The notes under the pieces were generated by a model. It worked only from the letters and a program-made list of their open reading frames with translations. It did no database searches and was not told the DNA's origin. A program made the position numbers and the translations under genes. Below, piece by piece: positions 18,635 to 25,478 of a stretch of DNA of 64,000 nucleotides. Source of the DNA: Pseudomonas maumuensis (GTDB lineage: Bacteria > Pseudomonadota > Gammaproteobacteria > Pseudomonadales > Pseudomonadaceae); NCBI RefSeq assembly GCF_019139675.1, contig NZ_CP077077.1, positions 186,001-250,000 of the forward strand. Direction: 5' to 3'. Each line of letters opens with the position of its first letter. The stretch's first letter is position 1.

Positions 18635-20018
18635 GGTGCAGGGCTCCAGTCGGGGCAGGGGTGTGGGCGTTGCGGTAGGTGGATCCGGGGTGGTCGGCGG
18701 GCAAGTGCGGGTGGTCGCTGGCGAACAGCTTCTCGCGCAGGGTGCCCTCGGCGTAGTCGGTCTTGTAGCGGCCACGGCGTTGCAGCTCGGGGACTACCAG
18801 GTCGATGAAGGCTTCGAAGCTTTCCGGGGTGACGGTGCGGGTCAGGTTGAAACCGTCCAGGCCGGTGTCGTCGAGCCAGCCGATCAGTTGCTCGGCGACT
18901 TGCTCGGGGCTGCCGACCAGGACCACGTAGCGCCCCCCCAAGGCGTGTTGCTCGAGCAGGCGGCGGCGGGTCCAGGCGCTTTCCTGCAACTGGCGGGTGG
19001 CGGACTGGATGGCATTGCCCTTGGCGAAGCCGATGGGTTCGTCCAGTTCGTAGCGGGAGAAATCGATACCGGTGGAGCTGGCGAAGTGCGCAACCCCGGC
19101 CTCGGGGCTGGCGTAGCGCAGATACTCGGCGTGCAGGGCGCGGGCTTCGTCCTCGGTTTTGCCAACGATCACGGTGATGCCCATGAATACCTTGACCGCC
19201 TGCGGGTCGCGACCAGCTGCTTGCGCCGCTGCACGCACTTTGTCGACCTGGGCGCGGGTGGCGGCCTTTTCCTGGCCACTGATGAACACGCACTCGGCAT
19301 GGTTGCCGGCAAAGGCCAAACCGCGTGCCGAACTACCGGCCTGGAACAGCACCGGCGTACGCTGTGGTGAGGGTTCGCACAGGTGGTAGCCCTCGACGTC
19401 GTAGAACTCGCCATGGTGCGCGACCTTGCGCACTTTGTCCGGGCGCGCATAGACGCGTTGCTCGCGATCGGCGACCACGGCGTCGTCGGCCCAGCTGCCT
19501 TCGAGCAGCTTGTACAGCACCTGCAGGTACTCGTCGGCCTGGTCGTAGCGGCGGTCGTGCTCGGGTTGCTGCTCCAGGCCCATGGCCCGGGCGGCGCTGT
19601 CGAGGTAGCCGGTGACGATGTTCCAGCCGACCCGGCCATTGCTCAGGTGGTCGAGGGTGGAGAGGCGCCGGGCGAACAGGTAAGGCGCTTCATAGGTCAG
19701 GTTGGCGGTGAGGCCGAAGCCCAGATGCCTGGTAACGGCGGCCATGGCCGAGACCAGCAGCAGCGGGTCGTTGACCGGCAGCTGGATCGACTCCTTCAGC
19801 GTCACGTCCAGCGACTGGCCATAGACATCGTAGGTGCCGACGATATCGGCGATGAACAGCCCGTCGAACAGTCCCCGCTCCAGCAGGCGGGCCAGGTCGG
19901 TCCAGTAGTCGAGGGTCTTGTACTGGGTCGAAGTGTCCCGCGGGTGGGTCCACAAACCGTGGTTGATGTGCCCGATGCAGTTCATGTTGAAGGCATTGAG
20001 CAGGATCTGCTTGGCCAT
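18627..20018 (-). CDS. Flavin-dependent monooxygenase of the NtaA/SnaA/DszA family
   Basis: This is a 463-residue class C two-component flavin monooxygenase with a luciferase-like barrel. The family uses reduced FMN supplied by a separate reductase to oxidise C-S or C-N bonds; DszA acts on dibenzothiophene sulfone. Visible features include LLNAFNMNCIGHINHGLW, GRVGWNIVTGYLDSAARAMG, AGSSARGLAFAGNHAECVF and VLVGSPEQVAEQLIGWLDD. The stop and the upstream start touch: it begins one base into the stop codon of the preceding SfnB-type gene (20018). The operon context implies use in sulfur acquisition from organosulfur compounds under sulfate limitation. The reductase is not in this window. Confidence 0.85.
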   Translation of the reverse strand: MAKQILLNAFNMNCIGHINHGLWTHPRDTSTQYKTLDYWTDLARLLERGLFDGLFIADIVGTYDVYGQSLDVTLKESIQLPVNDPLLLVSAMAAVTRHLGFGLTANLTYEAPYLFARRLSTLDHLSNGRVGWNIVTGYLDSAARAMGLEQQPEHDRRYDQADEYLQVLYKLLEGSWADDAVVADREQRVYARPDKVRKVAHHGEFYDVEGYHLCEPSPQRTPVLFQAGSSARGLAFAGNHAECVFISGQEKAATRAQVDKVRAAAQAAGRDPQAVKVFMGITVIVGKTEDEARALHAEYLRYASPEAGVAHFASSTGIDFSRYELDEPIGFAKGNAIQSATRQLQESAWTRRRLLEQHALGGRYVVLVGSPEQVAEQLIGWLDDTGLDGFNLTRTVTPESFEAFIDLVVPELQRRGRYKTDYAEGTLREKLFASDHPHLPADHPGSTYRNAHTPAPTGALHHA

Positions 20019-21199
20019 CAGATGGTCCCTCGGCGCGGCGGTTTCTCGTCGTTGAGGTAGTAGTTGCCGATAGCGTGGTACTTCCAGCGCACCGGGTCGT
20101 GCAGGGTATGCACCCGGGCGTTGCGCCAGTGGCGGTCGAGGTTGTGCTCGGCCAGGGTGGCCTGGCTGCCGGCCAGCTCGAACAGGGTGGTGCCGGCGGC
20201 CAGGGAGATCTCGGTGCTGATCGCCCGGGCCTCGGCGACGGCGATGGAGGCGGCGGCCAGGGTCTCGGCGTTGCTGTCGGCTTGGGCGATGTCGAGGATT
20301 TCCCCGGCGCGTTCGAGCAGGGCCTCGGTGGCGTGCAGGCGGATTGCCAGGTGACCGAAGCTCTTCAGGGTCAGCGGATCGTCGCTGGCCTTGTCGAGGC
20401 CGGAGTCGATCCAGGGTCGGCTGCGGGTGCGCACGAAATGCAGGGCGTCCTCGTAGGCGGCGCGGGCGATACCGGTGTCGATCGCGGCATGGAGGATCTG
20501 CGCCAGCGGGCCGACCGTGGTCGGGCGCTCGAAGGCGCTCTGGAACGGTACGACGTCCTCGGCGCGGACCGGCACATGGTTGAACACCACCGAGCCGCTG
20601 CCGGTGGTGCGCTGGCCGAAGCCGCTCCAGTCGTCGATCACCTCGATGCCCGGGTTGTCGGCGGGCACGAAGGCCAGGTGCGATACGCCCTGTTCGTCGA
20701 TCACCAGGGTCGGGATGCGCTGGGCGTAGATCGCGCCGGTGCAGTAGAACTTGCGGCCGTCGATACGGAAGTGGTCGCCGTCGCGGCTCAGGCGGGTGGT
20801 GCGCTCATGGGCGTTCTTCGTGCCGAGCTCGGCCAGGGCGTTGCCGAAGCGGCGGCCGGCGAGGACTTCGGCGTAGAGGCGTTGCTGTTGTTCGGGATTG
20901 CCGTTCACCCGCAGCACTTCCAGGGCGTAGAAGTGGTTCTGCGGGATCTGCCCGAGCGAGGCGTCGGCCTGGGCGATGCGGGCGATGACCTTGGCCAGGG
21001 TGGCGCTGGACACGCCGGCGCCGCCAAAGGCCTTGGGCACGCTGATGCCCCACAGGCCGGACTGCACGAAACGTTCGAGTTCGGCATGCGGCAGGCGGCG
21101 CTCGCGGTCGCGCAGGGCGCTGTCTTCGCGCAGGTAGTGGGCGAGTTCGTCGGCGACGGCCAGGGCCTGGGCGTCGGTGCTGATGAGGGATGCAGTCAT
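20018..21199 (-). CDS. sfnB: SfnB-family sulfur-acquisition flavoprotein (acyl-CoA dehydrogenase fold), copy 1
   Basis: From ATG 21199 this is 393 residues. It has the acyl-CoA dehydrogenase fold but belongs with DszC/SfnB-type flavin monooxygenases rather than beta-oxidation enzymes; the gene neighbourhood of DszA-like and Met transporter genes supports this. Features include GLWGISVPKAFGGAGVSSA, GQIPQNHFYALEVL, DWSGFGQRTTGSGSVVF and the C-terminal LDRHWRNARVHTLHDPVRW. A longer start at 21259 runs into a REP element and is rejected. It is the second gene of the operon and is homologous to the next gene upstream; the 3' ends of the two genes are almost identical at nucleotide level. Confidence 0.82.
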   Translation of the reverse strand: MTASLISTDAQALAVADELAHYLREDSALRDRERRLPHAELERFVQSGLWGISVPKAFGGAGVSSATLAKVIARIAQADASLGQIPQNHFYALEVLRVNGNPEQQQRLYAEVLAGRRFGNALAELGTKNAHERTTRLSRDGDHFRIDGRKFYCTGAIYAQRIPTLVIDEQGVSHLAFVPADNPGIEVIDDWSGFGQRTTGSGSVVFNHVPVRAEDVVPFQSAFERPTTVGPLAQILHAAIDTGIARAAYEDALHFVRTRSRPWIDSGLDKASDDPLTLKSFGHLAIRLHATEALLERAGEILDIAQADSNAETLAAASIAVAEARAISTEISLAAGTTLFELAGSQATLAEHNLDRHWRNARVHTLHDPVRWKYHAIGNYYLNDEKPPRRGTI

Positions 21200-21232
21200 G
21201 TTGCTCTCCGGGCACTGGGGGTCGCTGTGCTT

Positions 21233-21309
21233 CCCTTTCGCCGGCAAGCCGGCTCCCACAGTGAGGGTTCACTGGAGTACTTGTGGGAGCCGGCTTGCCG
21301 GCGAAAGGG
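21233..21309. repeat. Inverted REP pair between the two sfnB paralogues
   Basis: A 28-bp arm (21233-21260) and its perfect complement (21282-21309) flank a 21-base loop. The arms contain GCCGGCAAGCCGGCTCCCAC. It lies between co-directional operon genes, so it may lower or stabilise downstream mRNA, or be a former insertion site for REP-mobilising activity. Confidence 0.85.
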
Positions 21310-21335
21310 CTGCAGCGCAGCCCTTGGGCCTTGAA

Positions 21336-22577
21336 TCAGATCCAGGAATGGCGGGCAGGCAGGGTGCCGTTGAGGTAGTAGGCGCCGACGGCGTGGTACT
21401 TCCAGCGCACCGGGTCGTGCAGGGTGTGGACCCGGGCGTTGCGCCAGTGCCGGTCGAGGTTGAACTCGGCCAGGCTGGCGCGGCTGCCGGCCAGCTCGAA
21501 CAGCTTCTCGCTGGCCTGCAGCGAGATCTCGGTGGTGAGCACCTTGGCTTCGGCCACGGCAATCGAGGCACGGGCCGCGGCGGCGGCATCGATCACACCG
21601 GCGTTCACTTCGTCGAGCACCCTGGCGGCCTTGCGCAGCAGGGCCTCGGCGGCGTGCAGTTCGAGCTTCAGGCGGCCGATGTCGGCGATCACATAGGGAT
21701 CGTCGCTGTTGCGTTCGACCTTGGCCTCGATCCAGGGCCGGGACTTCTCCCGCACGAACTGGATCGTGTCCGCGATGGCCGCTTCGGCGATGCCGGCGTC
21801 GATGGCCGCCTGGATCAGCTGCGAGGCGGCGCCCTGGATGCTGGGCTCTTCACGCAGGCGCCAGTTGTCCAGCACCAGGTCGGCGTCCACCGGCACCTGG
21901 TCGAGCAGCACGGTGCCGCTGGCGGTGGTGCGCTGGCCGAAGCCGGACCAGTCGTCGACGATGCGCAGCCCCGGGCTGCCGCGACGGACGAAGGCCAGGC
22001 GTTGCCGGCCGTCATCGTCCAGGGCTTTTACCGCTACCCAGTGGGCGTACAGGGCACCGGTGGAATAGAACTTCTCGCCACTGATGCGATAGCCGTCGCC
22101 CTCGCGGGTAATGCGTGCCTTGAGCGTCAGGGTGTCCTTGGTCCCGCGCTCGGGGCCGGCATTGCCGATGCGCCAGCCGTCGAGCACGGCGCGGAAGATC
22201 GCTTCCTGCTGCGCCTGGGTGGCGGTAAGGCGCACCAGTTGCAGGATGCCGAACTGGTTCTGCGGAATCTGCCCCAGCGCCGGGTCGGCGGCACTGATCA
22301 GGCGGAACACTTCGGCGATGGTTTCGAACGACACCTCGGGGCCGCCGAAGGCCTTGGGCACGCTGATGCTGCCCAGGCCGCTGCGGGTGAACTGCTCAAT
22401 CTCGGCCCATGGCAGCTTGCGCTGCTGGTCACGTTTGGCGGCCTGCTGGCGGGCCACCTCGGCCAGTTCGCGGGCGGCCTGCAGGGCCTCTTCGTCGTTG
22501 CGCAGCACCTTGGCCGGCAGCAGCAGTGGCGAGCTATCGTGATCGCTGTGGAATCGGGTAGTTGGTTGGCTGGACAT
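21336..22577 (-). CDS. SfnB-family sulfur-acquisition flavoprotein, copy 2
   Basis: This 413-residue protein is the first gene of the sulfur operon. The start at 22577 is set by AAGGAGC eight bases upstream. It shares with copy 1 the SISVPKAFGGPEVS-type block, GQIPQNQFGILQLV, DWSGFGQRTTASGTVLL and the C-terminal LDRHWRNARVHTLHDPVRW. These are FMN-dependent monooxygenases of the DszC/SfnB group; SfnB is needed for growth on dimethyl sulfone in P. putida. Expression is expected under sulfate starvation, and the upstream region holds an unusual repeat. Which copy is the true SfnB cannot be told without alignment. Confidence 0.82.
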   Translation of the reverse strand: MSSQPTTRFHSDHDSSPLLLPAKVLRNDEEALQAARELAEVARQQAAKRDQQRKLPWAEIEQFTRSGLGSISVPKAFGGPEVSFETIAEVFRLISAADPALGQIPQNQFGILQLVRLTATQAQQEAIFRAVLDGWRIGNAGPERGTKDTLTLKARITREGDGYRISGEKFYSTGALYAHWVAVKALDDDGRQRLAFVRRGSPGLRIVDDWSGFGQRTTASGTVLLDQVPVDADLVLDNWRLREEPSIQGAASQLIQAAIDAGIAEAAIADTIQFVREKSRPWIEAKVERNSDDPYVIADIGRLKLELHAAEALLRKAARVLDEVNAGVIDAAAAARASIAVAEAKVLTTEISLQASEKLFELAGSRASLAEFNLDRHWRNARVHTLHDPVRWKYHAVGAYYLNGTLPARHSWI

Positions 22578-22731
22578 CAGTACCGCTCCTTGGCTGCACT
22601 CAATGCCCTGGCGTTATGCACTGGGGTGATTGTGATCCTGACCATTCCTAACCTCACAAAGTTGAAAGCGTCGCCTCAGCTGATGGCGACAGACGTTTGC
22701 TGGTCCGGTGGTCCGGTCGATATACCCTATT

Positions 22732-22763
22732 CGTTTAGAAAAAGTTTATGAACTACCGTTTAG
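22732..22763. promoter_or_regulatory. Putative operator/promoter of the sulfur operon (paired CGTTTAG sites)
   Basis: CGTTTAG occurs at 22732-22738 and again at 22757-22763, 25 bases apart, in a short AT-rich segment. On the minus strand a weak sigma-70 pair can be drawn between them: TTCATA, then 17 bases, then TAGGGT. This is 155-185 bases before the first sfnB-type start. Binding by CysB or another sulfur regulator is a guess. Confidence 0.4.
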
Positions 22764-22788
22764 GAATATGAATAGAAGAACTGCGGGG

Positions 22789-22823
22789 TCTGCCCTGTCA
22801 CTGTGAGCCAGTGACAGGGCAGA
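22789..22823. terminator. Perfect 15-bp hairpin downstream of the quinone oxidoreductase gene
   Basis: TCTGCCCTGTCACTG (22789-22803) is followed after five bases by its exact complement (22809-22823). There is no U-tract on either side. It lies just after the stop of the minus-strand oxidoreductase gene and probably marks its 3' end. Confidence 0.6.
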
Positions 22824-22827
22824 AAGG

Positions 22828-23808
22828 TCAGCGCTGAACCGTTACCACCAGCTTGCCCGCTGCCTGGCGCTGCGCCAGACGCTCGATCGCGGCGCCGCCC
22901 TCGGCCAGCGCGTAGGTCTGCGACACCAGCGGCTTCAGCTTGCCCTCGGCATGCCAGGCGAACAGCTGGCGGAAGTTGGCGGCGTTGTCCTCCGGCTGGC
23001 GCTGGGCAAAGGCGCCCCAGAACACCCCGACCACTGCCGCGCCCTTGAGCAGCGCCAGGTTCACCGGCAACTGCGGGATCGTCCCGCTGGCGAACCCCAC
23101 CACCAGCAAGCGGCCGTTCCACGCCAGTCCGCGTACAGCCTGGTCGAACAACTCGCCACCGACCGGATCGTAGATCACATCCACGCCCTGGCCGCCGGTC
23201 AGGCGCTTGATCTCGTCCTTGAGGCTGGCCTGGCTGTAGTCGACCAGCTCGTCGGCCCCGGCCGCCTTGGCGATCGCCAGCTTCTCGGCACTGCTGGCCG
23301 CCGCGATCACCCGCGCGCCGAGGGCCTTGCCGATCTCCACCGCCGCCAACCCAACGCCACCCGAGGCGCCGAGCACCAGCAGGGTTTCACCGGCCTTGAG
23401 CTGGCCGCGCTGGGTGAGGGCGTGCATCGAAGTGCCGTAGGTCATGCCGAACGCGGCGGCAGTGGTGAAGTCCATGCCCGCCGGGATCGGCAGCACGTTG
23501 TAGAACGGCACCGCCACTTGCTCGGCGAAAGCGCCCCAGCCGGTCAGGGCCATTACCCGGTCGCCGACCTTGAACGCACCGGCCTTCTCGCCCACCGCGG
23601 CCACCACGCCGGCGGCCTCCGCCCCCGGCGAGAACGGCAACGGCGGCTTGAACTGGTACTTGCCCTCGATGATCAGGGTGTCGGGGAAGTTGACCCCTGC
23701 GGCATGCACGTCGAGGAGGATCTCGTTCTTCTTCGGCACGGGGCTGGCGACCTCTTCCAGGACCAGGTCCCGCGCCGGGCCCAGGGCTTTGCACAACAAG
23801 GCTTTCAT
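22828..23808 (-). CDS. NADPH:quinone oxidoreductase family protein (zinc-independent MDR)
   Basis: This is a 326-residue medium-chain dehydrogenase/reductase of the quinone oxidoreductase type. ATG 23808 follows GGAATAG; the longer open frame upstream is spurious. An N-terminal GroES-like domain (AAGVNFPDTLIIEGKYQ, SPGAEAAGVVAAVG) precedes a Rossmann domain with VLGASGGVGLAAVEIGKALG for NADPH. The catalytic zinc Cys/His residues of alcohol dehydrogenases are absent, as expected for this branch. The likely reaction is reduction of quinones or enones with NADPH in the cytosol; the physiological substrate is unknown. It stands alone between the sulfur operon and the FliL-like gene. Confidence 0.88.
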   Translation of the reverse strand: MKALLCKALGPARDLVLEEVASPVPKKNEILLDVHAAGVNFPDTLIIEGKYQFKPPLPFSPGAEAAGVVAAVGEKAGAFKVGDRVMALTGWGAFAEQVAVPFYNVLPIPAGMDFTTAAAFGMTYGTSMHALTQRGQLKAGETLLVLGASGGVGLAAVEIGKALGARVIAAASSAEKLAIAKAAGADELVDYSQASLKDEIKRLTGGQGVDVIYDPVGGELFDQAVRGLAWNGRLLVVGFASGTIPQLPVNLALLKGAAVVGVFWGAFAQRQPEDNAANFRQLFAWHAEGKLKPLVSQTYALAEGGAAIERLAQRQAAGKLVVTVQR

Positions 23809-23965
23809 CAGGGCTATTCCTTTGCGTGTGGTGGCCGATAAGTGTAGGAGGGCCACCCCGAGGGTCAACGAGCATGGTCGGCCCTGATGAGCTGGCATAA
23901 GCCCGGGCTTGGGTTTGGCCGGCGCGCTGGGTAAGCTGGCGCCAACTGTATTGAGGAGCGAATTC

Positions 23966-24367
23966 GTGAAAGCGTGGATCTTGATGGTGCTGGCCCTGAT
24001 GCTGCCGGCGGCGGCTATGGCCGAGGAAAAGGAAGGCGAGCCCAAGGTCGCTTACATCAGCCTCAGCCCGCCCTTCGTCGGCAACTACGCCCTCGACGGC
24101 GGCCCCAAGCTGCGCGTGTACAAAGCCGACGTCGCCCTGCGCGTGACCGGCGACGCCGCCGCCACGGCGGTCAAGCACCACGAACCGCTGATCCGCAACC
24201 AGCTGGTGGCGCTGTTCACTCAGCAGGGCGTGGACAACATGAGCAACGTCGAGGCCAAGGAAAAGCTGCGCCAGGAAGCCCTGAAACAGGTGCAGCAGGT
24301 GATGGAGTCCGAAGAGGGCAAGCCGATCGTCGAGGACCTGCTGTTCAACAACCTGATCGTGCAGTGA
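23966..24367 (+). CDS. FliL-like periplasmic protein with signal peptide
   Basis: The gene starts with GTG at 23966, preceded by GAGGAG; the frame extends upstream but without a better start. The product is 133 residues: a signal peptide (VKAWILMVLALMLPAAAMA, cleavage before EEKEG) and a C-terminal FliL-type domain (ISLSPPFVGNYAL, ADVALRVTG, HHEPLIRNQLVALFTQQG, KVQQVMESEEG-like region, LLFNNLIVQ). Classical FliL has an uncleaved membrane anchor and sits at the flagellar basal body; this paralogue is small, probably exported, and far from any flagellar gene. It converges with an ABC permease gene whose stop directly abuts its own. Function unknown. Confidence 0.78.
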   Translation: MKAWILMVLALMLPAAAMAEEKEGEPKVAYISLSPPFVGNYALDGGPKLRVYKADVALRVTGDAAATAVKHHEPLIRNQLVALFTQQGVDNMSNVEAKEKLRQEALKQVQQVMESEEGKPIVEDLLFNNLIVQ

Positions 24368-25477
24368 TCAGGCGGCGAGGCTGCGGCGAAAGCGCGCCAG
24401 GGCCACGCCGAAGAACACCAGGCCGATCGCGGCCAGCGCCGCGACGTCCGGCCACACCACGCTCAGCCCGGCGTCGCGGAACAGGATCGCCGCGCCGAGG
24501 CTGACGAAGTGGGTTGAGGGCGAGCCCTGCATGACCCACTGCAGCCACTGCGGCATGCTGTCCAGCGGTGTGCTGCCCCCCGACAGCAACAGCATCGGGA
24601 TGATCACCGGGATCGCCAACAGGCCGAACTGCGGTGTCGAGCGCGCCAGGGTGGCGAGGAAGATGCCCAGTGCCGTGCTGGCGAACAGGTACAGCGCAGT
24701 CACCCCCAGGAACAGCGCCATCGAGCCCGCCAGCGGCACGCCCAGGGCGCCCTTGACCACCACTTCCAGCGATATCCAGGTACAGGCCACCACCACCAGG
24801 GCGTTGCTGGCGATCTTCGCCAGCATGATTTCCAGTGCCGTCAGCGGCAGCACCAGCAAGTGGTCGAGGGTGCCGTGCTCGCGCTCGCGCAGCAACGCGG
24901 TGCCGGTAAGGATGATGGCCAGGATGGTGATGTTGTTGACGATCTGGATCACCGCCAGGAACCAGCCGCCTTCGAGGTTGGGGTTGAACAGCGCCTTGGG
25001 ATTGAGCAGTGCCGGGCTGCTGGTGCTGCGGCCCGCGTATTCGAGCAGCTCGCGTTCGAAGATCCGCCCGATGTAGCCCGCGCCCATGAAGGCCTGGCTC
25101 ATGGCCGTGGCATCGACGTTGACCTGCAGTTCCGGCGAACGCCCGGCCAGCAGGTCGGCCTGGAAGTTCACCGGCAGGTTGATCACGAAGGTGTACTGGC
25201 CGCTGTCCATGGCCTGGTCCAGACGATCCGCCGGCAGTGCCACGGCGGGCTGGAATTCGGGCGGTTGCAGCGACTCGGCAAGCTTGCGCGAGATGGCGCC
25301 GTGGTCTTCGTCGACCACTGCGACACTGGCGTTGTGCACGCCTATTACCGAACCTGCGGCAGGCATGTAGATCGCCACGCTGAACGCGTACAGCAGGAAC
25401 AGCAGCAACACGCTGTCATGGCGCAGGCTGGTGAGCTCCTTCAGGCCCAGGCGCAAGGTGTGGGAGAGCCGGCTCAT
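24368..25477 (-). CDS. yhhJ: ABC-2 type transporter permease (YhhJ-like)
   Basis: This 369-residue inner-membrane permease has one N-terminal helix (VLLLFLLYAFSVAIYMPAAG), a large periplasmic segment (about 50-170) and five to six C-terminal helices (IVNNITILAIILTGTALLR, ALYLFASTALGIFLATLA, LLAIPVIIPMLLLSGG). This layout is that of the ABC-2 family. It begins two bases upstream of the RbbA-type stop, with GGAGG inside the end of that gene, so the genes are co-translated. With the HlyD and fused ATPase-permease genes it matches the E. coli yhiI-rbbA-yhhJ operon. The substrate is unknown; export is likely. Confidence 0.85.
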   Translation of the reverse strand: MSRLSHTLRLGLKELTSLRHDSVLLLFLLYAFSVAIYMPAAGSVIGVHNASVAVVDEDHGAISRKLAESLQPPEFQPAVALPADRLDQAMDSGQYTFVINLPVNFQADLLAGRSPELQVNVDATAMSQAFMGAGYIGRIFERELLEYAGRSTSSPALLNPKALFNPNLEGGWFLAVIQIVNNITILAIILTGTALLREREHGTLDHLLVLPLTALEIMLAKIASNALVVVACTWISLEVVVKGALGVPLAGSMALFLGVTALYLFASTALGIFLATLARSTPQFGLLAIPVIIPMLLLSGGSTPLDSMPQWLQWVMQGSPSTHFVSLGAAILFRDAGLSVVWPDVAALAAIGLVFFGVALARFRRSLAA

Positions 25478-25478
25478 T

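Noticed and set aside
20018..22577. sfnB-type genes as beta-oxidation acyl-CoA dehydrogenases
   Set aside because: Operon with DszA-like and Met transporter genes and the DszC/SfnB-type blocks favour sulfur monooxygenases.
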